Source: Reinekea sp. G2M2-21 (GTDB lineage Bacteria > Pseudomonadota > Gammaproteobacteria > Pseudomonadales > Natronospirillaceae). From it: 64,000 nucleotides of DNA. Where the stretch lies: the NCBI RefSeq assembly GCF_015687175.1, contig NZ_JADPQG010000002.1, positions 744,001 through 808,000 on the forward strand, given 5' to 3'. This document shows positions 17,696 through 28,152 of the stretch, one piece after another (the stretch's first letter is position 1; each line of letters starts with the position of its first letter). A model generated the notes under the pieces. That model did no database searches. It was not told where the DNA came from and saw nothing but the letters and a program-made list of their open reading frames with translations. Made by a program: the position numbers and the translations under genes.

Positions 17696-18913
17696 ATGAA
17701 AACTCGTGCTCTCGTTAGAATGCCAGCGCTGCTGGCCTTGGTCAGCAGCAGCGCTTTGTTTGCTCAGACGTTGGAAGTGGATTGGTTGTATTTTTCCAAT
17801 AATGGCAGCTGGATTTCCCGTACAGAAACGCTTTCAAATTCAGAGAATAATCTGCATTTGCCGGTGGACAACTTATCTGCCAGTCAGTTCTGGTGGCAAG
17901 CAGACAACGCCAATACCCAGGTTGTCTGGGCTCAACCGGACCCAATGGGTTTGCCAAAAGTGGGTGCGCCGGTAGAAATTGACGGTATTGCCGGTTTGTG
18001 GTTAATCAAAGATGTGAGCGCCAGTCATCTGGTGCTGCAACAGGGCAAAAACGTCCGTTACTGGCCGCAGTCACAATGGCATTTACTGAGCTGGACGTCT
18101 TCACTCGACTACGGCATGTCACTAACCGTACTGCAGCCTGAAAAAACAAAGAACACGTTGTTTTACGCGTGGCAAACGCCCGATCTCAGCGCTGAGGTAC
18201 GCTATCGGTTAGATGACACCGAAGGGGCTCCCAGCCTCTACCAGGAATTGATCGTGTCCAATTTATCCGATAGCGATTATGCGGCACCGGGTTACAGCTT
18301 TGCGCAAGCGTCTGGTCAACCTCCCATGCTGGCCAGAACCATGAGTCTGGAAATGTCGGACATGGCCATCCAAGCGCCAGAAGCCAGCCAAAGCCAGGGT
18401 GTGCCAACCTTGATTTCGAAACAACCGATTCAGATTCAAGCGGGTTCTCATGTTTGGTTGCCGGTCTCACAAACTCTGCTTAACTCCGTTGAACGTCTCT
18501 ACAGCGTTCAATGGGACAGTCGTCAACAGGGCTTGCAGCAAACTCAGTCCAGTTTGAAACTGACGGCTAAGCAGGCGTTGCCTGATCTGGCTGGTCCGGT
18601 CAAAATTGGGGTGTTTGATCAGCAGATTGCCTTACTTGAAAGTTATTATCAGCCTTCGAGTGCTAAGGAAGCAGTTTTGAATCTGGGGCAGAGTTCGTTG
18701 GTCAGTCTCACCAGTAAACAGGTCCGAGAAGGGCAGTGGAAGCTGACATTGGATAACCGCTCTAATGAACCCGCGACGGTTGATCTCACGGTAAGTCATT
18801 GGAATGGCAAGATCAGCCAGCAGATCCCTATGACCGTGCGCGTTTCGGCCAATGATTCGAAGTCCATTGAATTGGAATTGGTGGGCGGCAGTACCATTAA
18901 GTTGGCGAAATAG
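17696..18913 (+). CDS. Hypothetical periplasmic beta-rich protein
   Basis: A 405-residue exported protein. ATG 17696 follows AGAGG and opens a signal peptide ending ALFAQ (cleavage near 22). The body has no cysteines and is strand-rich. The middle part (AEVRYRLDDTEG, ELIVSNLSDSDYAAPGYSFAQASG) and the last 80 residues (GQWKLTLDNRSNEPATVDLTVSHW) faintly resemble DUF4139-type proteins, where adducts of the form NxxGxDY and NxxxEPVTV occur. That similarity is by eye only. It is a single gene; the neighbours give no functional hint. Confidence 0.7.
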   Translation: MKTRALVRMPALLALVSSSALFAQTLEVDWLYFSNNGSWISRTETLSNSENNLHLPVDNLSASQFWWQADNANTQVVWAQPDPMGLPKVGAPVEIDGIAGLWLIKDVSASHLVLQQGKNVRYWPQSQWHLLSWTSSLDYGMSLTVLQPEKTKNTLFYAWQTPDLSAEVRYRLDDTEGAPSLYQELIVSNLSDSDYAAPGYSFAQASGQPPMLARTMSLEMSDMAIQAPEASQSQGVPTLISKQPIQIQAGSHVWLPVSQTLLNSVERLYSVQWDSRQQGLQQTQSSLKLTAKQALPDLAGPVKIGVFDQQIALLESYYQPSSAKEAVLNLGQSSLVSLTSKQVREGQWKLTLDNRSNEPATVDLTVSHWNGKISQQIPMTVRVSANDSKSIELELVGGSTIKLAK

Positions 18914-18960
18914 CCGACACTCCTTCATGGATGGGCCAGTTGACACGGTCCATCCTTGAG

Positions 18961-19695
18961 TCACCAGCAGTCGGCAGGAACGCTTGGCAAGCTTTCCAGT
19001 GCCGGTTTGGCGAAGTAGTAACCTTGCATTAACGCCACGCCGATCTCCCTCAGATACACATATTCTTCGCGCCGTTCTACGCCTTCCGCCAGCACTGTAA
19101 TACCAAGTTCCAGCAACATGTTGACGGTGTTACGAACCACGATCTTTTTATAAGGGTCGGAATCGATCCGGTCTACTAAGTGGCGATCCAGTTTAATAAT
19201 ATCTGGCTGCATGTCGGTGAGCAGGTTTAAACCTGAATAGCCTGCACCAAAGTCGTCGATAGCGGTTGTGAACCCTTGATTTTTATACACTCTGAAAATT
19301 TCACTGAGTTTGCCATTGGAGATAGGTTGCTCGGATTCGACGACCTCGAAAATGATCCTGTCTTTATCGACCCCATATTGATCGGCGGCTTTCAGTGTCC
19401 GTGAAATGCAGGTTCTGGGGTTGTAGATCGCATTAGGCATAAAATTGATCGACACTTTGGCCTGCTGATCAAGTGCCGCCATCGACTTGATAGCCTGGAT
19501 CCGGCAAGACTGATCAAAGCTGTACTTGTTGCCCTCGGTGACCCGCGCCAGTACGACAGCCGCACCTTCACCCTGTTCGCCCCGCACCAAAGCCTCATAA
19601 GCAAAGATGGTTTGAGTCTGACAATTGATAATGGGTTGGAATGCCATAGTGATGCCAAAGTCGAGGCCCTGATAGCAATTGCATTGATGAGTCAT
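18961..19695 (-). CDS. EAL-domain cyclic-di-GMP phosphodiesterase
   Basis: A 244-residue protein that is almost only an EAL domain. Catalytic and metal residues are present: EALVRG, SINFMPN (Asn), FEVVESE, IDDFGAGYSGLN, IIKLDR and LAEGVE. It should hydrolyse c-di-GMP. The N-terminal THQCNCYQGLDFG cluster with two cysteines also starts many BLUF-linked EAL domains; here there is no BLUF or membrane part. The start is taken at ATG 19695; an upstream frame adds 20 residues without an RBS. Three GGDEF proteins elsewhere in the window could supply the substrate. Confidence 0.88.
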   Translation of the reverse strand: MTHQCNCYQGLDFGITMAFQPIINCQTQTIFAYEALVRGEQGEGAAVVLARVTEGNKYSFDQSCRIQAIKSMAALDQQAKVSINFMPNAIYNPRTCISRTLKAADQYGVDKDRIIFEVVESEQPISNGKLSEIFRVYKNQGFTTAIDDFGAGYSGLNLLTDMQPDIIKLDRHLVDRIDSDPYKKIVVRNTVNMLLELGITVLAEGVERREEYVYLREIGVALMQGYYFAKPALESLPSVPADCW

Positions 19696-20200
19696 GAGAA
19701 TCGTTGCCGATGAAGATGTAACACTAAGGTTAGGCGGGAACCTGGCGTTTCGCAAAACCGATCAGTTGAGGTGGGATTGAGTGAGCGTTGTTTGAGAAGC
19801 CAGGGCGCCGGGTGTCGCGCTCTTTCGAGCAATACGACAGCCAGCCCGCGCGCCCTTATTGGGGAAACTCCCCATCACAGGTTTGTTGGTCGTTTAAGTG
19901 CCGTCCAACACTCATTAACATAGCTGGAAAGTTCTAAAAGGAAAGCGGCGGTTACATATTGGTACAACTCTGTTGACGGCCGTCAATAAGACCACTGTTT
20001 AGCCTGTCTTTTCAGTTCAAACTCTGTTTTAACGGTGGTTTATGCTGTCCGTTCGGCTTTGGTCAATACCGCCTTGCTAAATTGCCACTATTATCTGTGA
20101 GTAACCTAATTGCGCTGTGCGGCGAAAAACGTACACTTTGTTCGCATTTTTGCGTTTACCTTTTTTGCTGGTAGTCAGCTCTCTACAGGAATCTTTTCGA
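19696..20200. other. 505-bp intergenic region, no gene seen
   Basis: The divergent space between the EAL gene and the aspartokinase gene. It contains the perfect palindrome at 19973-19986 and a short TGGGG / CCCCA hairpin near 19860. No tRNA, ORF with an RBS or recognisable riboswitch was found on either strand. Confidence 0.5.
19973..19986. promoter_or_regulatory. Perfect palindrome upstream of aspartokinase
   Basis: TTGACGGCCGTCAA is a perfect 14-bp inverted repeat about 215 bp before the aspartokinase start. The first six bases also resemble a -35 element. A dimeric repressor site is possible; the protein is unknown. Confidence 0.4.
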
Positions 20201-21634
20201 ATGGCTTTGCATACTGTTGAAAAAATTGGCGGCACTTCAATGTCTAATTATCCCGCGGTACGGGACAACATTATTCAAATTAACCGTTCACAAGCGCAGA
20301 TGTACAACCGTGTTTTCGTTGTCTCAGCCTACGGTGGCATGACCAATCGATTGCTGGAACATAAGAAAACCCGAGAGCCGGGTGTTTATGCTCTGTTTGC
20401 CAATAACGATTCAGACTGGCAATGGAGTGAAGCTCTGACCGATACTGCAAAGGCGATGCGCGAATTTAACGCAACCTTGTTTGAACAACCACATTTATTG
20501 AAGCAGGCGGATCAGTTTATTACTGAACGTATGGAAGGCATCCGGTCTTGTTTGCTGGATCTGCAGCGTGTCTGCTCTTACGGGCATTTCCAGATTAATG
20601 AACACCTGGCAACCGTGCGGGAAATGCTCGCCGGCGTTGGTGAAGCGCACAGTGCATTCAATACCGCATTGCTGTTGCAGTCGGAAGGGATCAATGCGCG
20701 CTTTGTCGATTTGTCCGGTTGGCGCGAACCGGATAACCTGCCACTGGATGAGAAAATTATTTCTGTTTTTTCCCGTTACGATTTGGCGAACGAGATGCCG
20801 ATTGTGACCGGCTACACCCAATGTGAAGAAGGGTTGATGAACACTTTCGATCGCGGTTATTCGGAAATTACGTTCAGTAAAATTGCGGAATTGACGGAGG
20901 CTCGCGAAGCGGTGATTCACAAGGAATACCATTTGTCGACCGCAGACCCAATGGTGGTCGGTGAGCAAAATGTCAAACCTATTGGCCGAACCAACTACGA
21001 TGTGGCTGACCAGCTATCATTGATCGGGATGGAAGCCATTCACCCGAAAGCGGCAAAAGGTTTGCGCAAGAAAAACATTCCTCTGCGGGTTAAAAACACG
21101 TTTGAACCGGATCACGACGGTACCTTGATCACCAACGACTATCGTTCTAAAACACCGCGCGTTGAAATCATTGCGGGGATTCGCCATGTGTACGCGGTGA
21201 ACGTGTTTGATCAGGATATGGTTGGGGAGCCGGAACAGTTCTTAGAAATTCAGAAACTGGTGATGGAATTCAACGTGCCGTTGTTGGCCAAAGAACACAA
21301 TGCGAATACCGTGACCTTATATCTCGATACCGGCCTGAAAGTGGTAAAACGTATTCAGGCACGCCTGGAACGTCATTTCCCGAATGCGGAAATGAGCAGC
21401 CGAAAAGTGGCGATGGTGTCGGTTATCGGATCGGATATGAACGTACCGGGTATTCTCGCCAGCCTGTCCACGGCCTTAGCGGCAAAAAACATCAATATCA
21501 TGGCTATTTACCAAAGTATCCGGCAAGTGGATGTGCGAATTGTGATCGAAGAAGACCATTATGAAATGACCATTGCGGCACTGCATGAAGCGTTAATTGA
21601 AGAGCATCGGTACACCGTCAGCGTCGCGTCCTGA
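20201..21634 (+). CDS. ask: Aspartate kinase, ectoine-type (Ask_Ect-like)
   Basis: A 477-residue aspartokinase phosphorylating aspartate for the aspartate-semialdehyde branch. It begins VEKIGGTSMSNYPAVRDN, the form typical of Ask_Ect rather than KFGGTSV of LysC/ThrA enzymes, and has GYTQCEEGLMNTFDRGYSE in the kinase core and MVSVIGSDMN in the C-terminal ACT region. Ask_Ect enzymes are usually the fourth gene of ectABC clusters and resist lysine/threonine feedback; here no ect genes lie within 20 kb either side. ATG 20201 follows ACAGGA; a TTG/GTG-type extension to 20117 is not supported. A strong terminator follows. Confidence 0.85.
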   Translation: MALHTVEKIGGTSMSNYPAVRDNIIQINRSQAQMYNRVFVVSAYGGMTNRLLEHKKTREPGVYALFANNDSDWQWSEALTDTAKAMREFNATLFEQPHLLKQADQFITERMEGIRSCLLDLQRVCSYGHFQINEHLATVREMLAGVGEAHSAFNTALLLQSEGINARFVDLSGWREPDNLPLDEKIISVFSRYDLANEMPIVTGYTQCEEGLMNTFDRGYSEITFSKIAELTEAREAVIHKEYHLSTADPMVVGEQNVKPIGRTNYDVADQLSLIGMEAIHPKAAKGLRKKNIPLRVKNTFEPDHDGTLITNDYRSKTPRVEIIAGIRHVYAVNVFDQDMVGEPEQFLEIQKLVMEFNVPLLAKEHNANTVTLYLDTGLKVVKRIQARLERHFPNAEMSSRKVAMVSVIGSDMNVPGILASLSTALAAKNINIMAIYQSIRQVDVRIVIEEDHYEMTIAALHEALIEEHRYTVSVAS

Positions 21635-21641
21635 CGCTACG

Positions 21642-21671
21642 AACTCTGTCGCGGTGAGCGACAGAGTTTTT
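21642..21671 (+). terminator. Terminator after aspartokinase
   Basis: AACTCTGTCGC / GCGACAGAGTT stem, 11 bp, loop GGTGA, followed by TTT. Confidence 0.9.
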
Positions 21672-21712
21672 CTGCAAAAGCGAGTATCCGACTCGCTGAC
21701 TTCGACGGGCCC

Positions 21713-22609
21713 TTAAATTAAATCGCCACACACCTGATTCCGACCGGCTTTTTTTGCGGTCATCAGGCGTTGATCAGCCAGGAATATGAGCTGCTCAATC
21801 GATTTATTCTGTTGCCAGGCAATGACACCGGAACTGATGGTCACTGGCCGTTGCATCTTGCTCCACTTCAACTCCGATACCTGCTGACGCAGCCTGTCCA
21901 ATGAGTACATGGCATCGTGCGTCTCGGTTTCCGGCATCAGCACCAGAAATTCTTCGCCACCAAATCGGGCACACAGGTCCGTTTCGCGGAAACTCTTGCG
22001 GATAACGCTGGCTAACCGTTCCAGTACTTCATCGCCATATGCGTGACCGAAGGTGTCGTTAATGCGCTTGAAGTGATCTATATCGATCATCGCAATGGTA
22101 AAGGTCGAGTGATAGCGCTTGGCATGATGATGCATTTGCTCAAGTCGTTCCATGGCATAGCGACGGTTGTAGAGGCGGGTTGAAAAATCTCGGGTGTCAG
22201 CCTCTTCCGCGCGATGCTGCAAGGCGTGAACATCTTTCATCAAATCGCTGACGTCAGTCAGAAAGAGGATCGTTTGTTTGCTTCGGTGCAAACTCCATTG
22301 CACCCATCGCGTTTGGTGGCTGAAGGCGATACCTATATAGCGGTCGGTAATCGCATTACTCAGGATGTCCTGCAGGCTGATGGTTCGGAAATGTCGATTG
22401 GTCAGTCGAATGCTTTGCGTCGTCAGCAAAGCGTCATCGAACTGTGTGTTGGCCTTAAGCAGGTTCCCAAACCATTCGAGCGCTAAAGGAGATGCGGCTT
22501 CGATGACCTGCCGGTTATTGAAAGCAATGGCTGCTGTGTTGGGGGGCAGCTGCTCAAAGTTCATGGCTTGTGTATTCCCGGTCGAGGCGGAAGAGATGAC
22601 AGTGCTCAT
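21713..22609 (-). CDS. GGDEF diguanylate cyclase with PAS-like N-terminus
   Basis: A 298-residue soluble protein. Residues about 20-130 look like a small PAS-like sensor (NTAAIAFNNRQVIEAASPLALEWFG). Residues about 140-298 are the GGDEF domain with RLYNRRY, IDIDHFKRINDTFGH and an intact GGEEF active site. RETD five residues before GGEEF is the canonical inhibitory I-site, so product inhibition is expected. It makes c-di-GMP from two GTP. Convergent with the aspartokinase; no partner gene is adjacent. Confidence 0.92.
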   Translation of the reverse strand: MSTVISSASTGNTQAMNFEQLPPNTAAIAFNNRQVIEAASPLALEWFGNLLKANTQFDDALLTTQSIRLTNRHFRTISLQDILSNAITDRYIGIAFSHQTRWVQWSLHRSKQTILFLTDVSDLMKDVHALQHRAEEADTRDFSTRLYNRRYAMERLEQMHHHAKRYHSTFTIAMIDIDHFKRINDTFGHAYGDEVLERLASVIRKSFRETDLCARFGGEEFLVLMPETETHDAMYSLDRLRQQVSELKWSKMQRPVTISSGVIAWQQNKSIEQLIFLADQRLMTAKKAGRNQVCGDLI

Positions 22610-22749
22610 ATCGGTTGAGTTCCTGTTCAGGACTCCTCAACAGCAAAAGAGGGTCGGTTTTTCCAAGTAGTTCACACAAGTATAGCGAAAAATTTGCTTG
22701 CTGGTGGTTTATTACACTAGGGTAAAAGCATATTTTGGAGAGTATCACT

Positions 22750-23724
22750 ATGAAAAGTTGGGTTTTTTCACAGCAGCAGGTCGTTTTCTGCCTGTGCTCC
22801 GTTCTTCTGATCACCACCAGTACCGCTAAAACCGAACTCTACGGGGAGGCGAACGCGTTTGGGCAGTTTCAGACGAATGCCGATGGTTCCGCCTTTCAGG
22901 TGGCTGGGTATCTCTCTGAGTTTGGTTTTCGTAATGAGGAAGCAGTTTCGGAGTCGATGAAGGCCCATTTTGATGTGCGTTTCAGCTACAGTGCCATGGA
23001 CACATGGTACGTATTTACACGTCACGGTCGGGTTGGGCTGTCCGGTCAGCATGGACGATTGGATTACTTTTTCGGCGAGTCACCACTGTCGGCAACGAAT
23101 GACTATATGCGTTTAATGAATCAGGACCCAGATGCGCTCAGTAGCGCCTTCAATTCCAGTGCCGCCTCTGCTTTGAGCTTGCCAGTCGGGCTGGGTGCCG
23201 TCGATGGCATCTGGTATCGGTCACCCAAGGTCTCGGAACAGTGGTTTTTTGACGCTGCCCTAGTGCCTGCCGAAGTGATTGGTGGTGAAACCGGACTTTC
23301 ATTCGCTGGCCACTTCGAGGATGGCCAGACGAAAGCCAGCCTGGCGTTTGAAATCAATGTAGAAACACCGAATAGCCAGTTGTTGCGAGCGATCGGACAG
23401 CGGCAATTCCAGCGGGTGCAGTTGGGGCTGGGCCTGCAGGCGAGTAGCCACAGTGATACCGATAGTTCCGCACGCAGTTATTTTGCTTTTGCCTATGTGC
23501 CGGTCACGATAGGGGCAGTTGAAACACGCGCAAAAGCGCTAATGTCGCTGAATCAAGTGACCGATATCAATCAAAACCAGACGTCGCAACTGTATTTGAG
23601 TGCTGTGGATGAATATCCGCTATCGAGCCGGATATCCCTATACGGCTTTGGTGAGCTGGAGCTGGCAAACGATCTGCAAGATGCGACCAGCTACGTTGGC
23701 GCGGGTTTGCGCATGGTATTTTAA
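22750..23724 (+). CDS. Outer-membrane beta-barrel protein, porin-like
   Basis: A 324-residue exported protein. ATG 22750 follows TTTTGGAG; the signal peptide ends near TSTA. The mature start TELYGEANAFGQFQ and the last residues SYVGAGLRMVF (terminal Phe) are typical of outer-membrane barrels recognised by BamA; alternating hydrophobic residues run through the whole protein. It is shorter than classic porins and I do not recognise a named family, so selectivity is unknown. Convergent with slmA. Confidence 0.78.
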   Translation: MKSWVFSQQQVVFCLCSVLLITTSTAKTELYGEANAFGQFQTNADGSAFQVAGYLSEFGFRNEEAVSESMKAHFDVRFSYSAMDTWYVFTRHGRVGLSGQHGRLDYFFGESPLSATNDYMRLMNQDPDALSSAFNSSAASALSLPVGLGAVDGIWYRSPKVSEQWFFDAALVPAEVIGGETGLSFAGHFEDGQTKASLAFEINVETPNSQLLRAIGQRQFQRVQLGLGLQASSHSDTDSSARSYFAFAYVPVTIGAVETRAKALMSLNQVTDINQNQTSQLYLSAVDEYPLSSRISLYGFGELELANDLQDATSYVGAGLRMVF

Positions 23725-23773
23725 GTCAGTCATATCGCGGGTAGTTTGCGGAGCCATCCTTGCCGCAACCGGT

Positions 23774-24373
23774 TTATTGGTTTGGAAACAGTGACCGGGA
23801 AATGACCTGCCATTGGGTTTGCCAATCTTGCGTCGGTTTCCGCTTAAACTCACTGCGCACGAACTGATTGATTTTGCCTTCAGCAAAGGTAAGCAGCAGA
23901 TTTGCAGCTTGCGTTTGCGTAATCGTAGGCCGCAAACCCTCGCGGATCTCGGCTTCTCGGATTACCTGCTTTAATTGCATTTCCAGTCGATCAAAGACCT
24001 GTATGACGCGCACGCGCAGGCGCTCGACGTCACCTGCCAAAGCATCACCAATAAGTATGCGGCACATGCCGGGGTTACGTTCCGCAAACGCCAACAGCAA
24101 GGTTAAAATGGCTTCGCAGCGGGGCACTGCGGCTTCTTCTTCCTGCAAAATCATTTTAACCCGTGAAAATAAAGTATCTTCAATGAAAATGATCAGCCCT
24201 TCGAACATCTTAACTTTGCTGGGAAAGTGACGATACAGCGCCGCTTCAGATACACCAACCGCTTTCGCCAGCTTGGCGGTGGTGATGGTCTGCCCCGGGT
24301 TGGTTTCCAGCATATGCGCAAGAGCCTGCAGTATCTGGTCGCGTCGGGATGTGGCTTCTGTCATCTCAGTCAT
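23774..24373 (-). CDS. slmA: Nucleoid occlusion factor SlmA (TetR fold)
   Basis: A 199-residue TetR-family DNA-binding protein that blocks FtsZ assembly over the nucleoid. The N-terminal helix-turn-helix (TITTAKLAKAVGVSEAALYRHFPSK, in part) and MFEGLIIFIEDTLFSR match SlmA closely, and the length is that of the family (198 in E. coli). It starts three bases after the argB stop, so it is the last gene of an argB-slmA unit; slmA next to dut/coaBC genes is also seen in enterics. Confidence 0.95.
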   Translation of the reverse strand: MTEMTEATSRRDQILQALAHMLETNPGQTITTAKLAKAVGVSEAALYRHFPSKVKMFEGLIIFIEDTLFSRVKMILQEEEAAVPRCEAILTLLLAFAERNPGMCRILIGDALAGDVERLRVRVIQVFDRLEMQLKQVIREAEIREGLRPTITQTQAANLLLTFAEGKINQFVRSEFKRKPTQDWQTQWQVISRSLFPNQ

Positions 24374-24376
24374 CGA

Positions 24377-25303
<927 letters not shown>

Positions 25304-25313
25304 TTAACGGCTC

Positions 25314-25333
25314 GGCGGTGTCAAGACACCGCC
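25314..25333. other. Hairpin between algC and argB
   Basis: GGCGGTGTC / GACACCGCC, a 9-bp stem with a two-base loop, in the 115-bp gap. No T run follows on either strand, so it is more likely an mRNA-processing or partial attenuation element than a true terminator. Confidence 0.4.
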
Positions 25334-25397
25334 AACAGGAGACAACATTTTTGTCGGAGCATTGGCGGCACTGATGGGCCGCTGAAACTCCGTTACG

Positions 25398-27941
25398 TTA
25401 AAATGGAATCTGTAACTGGCTGTCGACACCCAGCAATTGCTGTTTAAACAGATTCTGGATTTTCCGTAAAGAGGCTTCGTTATCGGCCTCAAAGCGGCAT
25501 ACTATTTTGGGTGATGTATTGGACGCTCGTACCAAGCCCCATCCGTCCTGGAAATCGACGCGCACGCCGTCAATATCCGTCACCTGGCCACCGCTGAATT
25601 GACCATTGCGTTGCAACGCTTCGATGACGCGGAATTTGCGCTCATCGGATGTGGCAATGGAAAGCTCAGGTGTTGAAAGATCCTGCGGCAACTCATTAAA
25701 CAGCGTGTCTATTGTTTCGTTTTGGCCGGCCAGTATTTCGATTAAACGCGCCGCAGTGTACAGAGCGTCATCAAAGCCATACCAGCGGTCTTTATAGAAA
25801 ACATGACCGCTCATTTCACCGGCCAAAACGGCTCCGGTTTCGCGCATCTTTCGTTTCATGAATGAATGGCCAGTTTTCCACATGACCGGTTTGCCACCAA
25901 ATCCGATAATCAGGTCTTTTAACCGGCGTGAACTTTTAACGTCAAACAGAACTGTGCCGCCCTGATTGGTCTGCAATACTTGCTTCGCCAAGAGCATTAA
26001 CAAGCGATCTGCGTAGATGATTTTGCCACTGTTGGTGACGATGCCCAAACGGTCGCCGTCGCCGTCAAAGGCAAGACCCAAGTCGGCACGCGTTTCAACC
26101 ACGGTGCGTGTAAGATCCTGCAGGTTTCGCGGATCGGAAGGGTCCGGGTGATGGTTTGGAAAGTTACCATCGATATCGCAAAACAAAGGTAACACGTGAC
26201 AACCGATGCCCTTAATTAGTTGAGGTGCCAGCGTGCCAGCAACACCATTCCCACAGTCAATCACAATTTTGAGTGGTCGCTGTGCTTTTACATCGTCACA
26301 GACTCGGGCCAGATATGCACTAGATACATCTTGGGTGGTAGTGTTGCCGGTGCCGGACAGGAAGTTCTGATTTTCAATACGATGGAACAAGCCTTTGATT
26401 TCGTCTCCGGCCAGCGTATTACCGCCAATGACAATTTTGAAACCATTGTGGTTACCCGGGTTATGGCTTCCGGTAACCATGACACAGGAACTGACTCGCA
26501 AATGCTCGCTGGCGAAGTAACAGACCGGCGTAGGTACAACGCCGATATCGATCACATCGCGGCCACTGGCTGCCAGGCCACGAATCAAGGCTTGAGATAA
26601 TTCTGGGCTGGACAGTCGTCCGTCGCGCGCAACGATGATGGTTTGTTCGCCTCGATCATAAGACTCAGAACCAATCGCAAGGCCAATTTGCATGGCCGTA
26701 TCATTGGTCAGTGTTTGTCCAGCGATGCCCCGGATATCGTAAGCGCGGAATATTTCTTCACTGACATTGATTTGCGCTTTGGCGCGCGGTTGTTGTTGCA
26801 TACCCAACAGGTCGGCGTCGCCATCCATCATTGGCACATCGAAGTTTTCCACTTCATCGGCGTTCACCGGTTTGCTGATACTCAGGTCCAGTACGCTGGC
26901 CTGTTGGTTTGGATCGTTGGACTTAACGCCTTGACGACCCATGCGCATCCGGTTAATGGTTTTGGCCAGAGTACTGAAGATGGCGAATTCAAAGTCGCTG
27001 GTCGCGCTTTTCTGACCGGTGAGCAGGTTCTGCACTAGCTTCGCGAAGGTATTGGCATCGTGCCGCAGTGCCAACTGCAAGCGTTGGCCGGTGAGCAGGA
27101 TCGGTAAGATACAGATTATGATCAGAGCACCGAAGAAAACCCAAATCAGACCGGTCGACAGGATGGACGCGAAAGCCAGTTCATCGGCAGGCTGGAAAGT
27201 CAGTGTCCAGTTCGGATTATTCAGTCTCAGGTTAATGAGTTCGTTGGTATTTTTAGCGCCATAAGTGACCAGGGTTTGTTTGGGCGCACCTTCAAACTGT
27301 TGTTCGATGAGCAGGTTACCTTTCGTACCATCGATTCCGCCCAATTGGTTTGCCAGGTATTCCAGGGACTGTGCAACAGCGACGGTGCCGATCAGTCGTC
27401 CTGAGCTATTACGGACGGCCTTCACACTTTGTAGATAAGCCGTACCGTTGTATTGGTGAGCTTCGATGCTGAGGTTTTGACCCTGTTCAGCGCGGGTGAT
27501 CATGTCGAGCCCGGCAAAGCTCAATGGTGGGTTACTGGTGTTGTCCTGCGCCGCTTCTCGAACCGGAAATACGTGAACCGTGAGTGCATTGGGAATCTGG
27601 CTGACGATGAATTGCTCTGCTTCACGCAGCTGTGCCGGATCACCAATACTGATTTGGTCGATGACGATCGGACTGGAGGCGATTTGAGACATTAACGCAT
27701 TGTGCTGATCCAGCACATTGTTAATGTAGGCCTCGTACTGGTTGGCAATACCATCAATTAACGCAGCGCGATGACGGTCGTTGACCGGCGCCGCTTGAGT
27801 GCTGACCAGTAGATAGGCCGCAGCAGCCAGCGCAATTACGATGATGCCTATCGGCAGCATTAAGAATGACAATATACCTTTATTGCCAGAGGTCGGTTTA
27901 CTGCGCGCCGCTTTTTGTTTAGCGGGTTTCTTTTTGGCCAC
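25398..27941 (-). CDS. algC: Phosphomannomutase/phosphoglucomutase, long form with membrane sensor-like N-terminus
   Basis: An 847-residue protein. Residues 390-847 are the AlgC enzyme: catalytic Ser492 in VTGSHNPGNHNG, Mg loop DGDGDR at 626-631, sugar-binding GEMSGH and the C-terminal RASNTSP phosphate loop. It interconverts hexose 1- and 6-phosphates for LPS and exopolysaccharide. The first 390 residues hold a Lys-rich cytoplasmic start, membrane segments at about 24-47 and 258-283, and between them a periplasmic PAS/Cache-like domain of about 210 residues. Pseudomonad AlgC has a similar long form. Order coaBC-dut-algC-argB is conserved. The 210-bp gap upstream shows no gene. Confidence 0.93.
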   Translation of the reverse strand: MAKKKPAKQKAARSKPTSGNKGILSFLMLPIGIIVIALAAAAYLLVSTQAAPVNDRHRAALIDGIANQYEAYINNVLDQHNALMSQIASSPIVIDQISIGDPAQLREAEQFIVSQIPNALTVHVFPVREAAQDNTSNPPLSFAGLDMITRAEQGQNLSIEAHQYNGTAYLQSVKAVRNSSGRLIGTVAVAQSLEYLANQLGGIDGTKGNLLIEQQFEGAPKQTLVTYGAKNTNELINLRLNNPNWTLTFQPADELAFASILSTGLIWVFFGALIIICILPILLTGQRLQLALRHDANTFAKLVQNLLTGQKSATSDFEFAIFSTLAKTINRMRMGRQGVKSNDPNQQASVLDLSISKPVNADEVENFDVPMMDGDADLLGMQQQPRAKAQINVSEEIFRAYDIRGIAGQTLTNDTAMQIGLAIGSESYDRGEQTIIVARDGRLSSPELSQALIRGLAASGRDVIDIGVVPTPVCYFASEHLRVSSCVMVTGSHNPGNHNGFKIVIGGNTLAGDEIKGLFHRIENQNFLSGTGNTTTQDVSSAYLARVCDDVKAQRPLKIVIDCGNGVAGTLAPQLIKGIGCHVLPLFCDIDGNFPNHHPDPSDPRNLQDLTRTVVETRADLGLAFDGDGDRLGIVTNSGKIIYADRLLMLLAKQVLQTNQGGTVLFDVKSSRRLKDLIIGFGGKPVMWKTGHSFMKRKMRETGAVLAGEMSGHVFYKDRWYGFDDALYTAARLIEILAGQNETIDTLFNELPQDLSTPELSIATSDERKFRVIEALQRNGQFSGGQVTDIDGVRVDFQDGWGLVRASNTSPKIVCRFEADNEASLRKIQNLFKQQLLGVDSQLQIPF

Positions 27942-28152
27942 AAAAATGCCCTCTTGGTCTTATTGGGTTCGATGTTGGCAACGCTGCAGGTTTGAGTGAT
28001 GTGTTCAGAACAGTAATCAGTCAGGCAGCGATCATCCGGCGACAAATTATTTGTCAGTTAATGCTTACTTTAGCTGAACAATGGCCGAGCGTTAATAGGC
28101 ACGGCCGCTTTTCGATAAAAATAGTCAGGGCTTACTTCGCCGCGCAGGTCCG

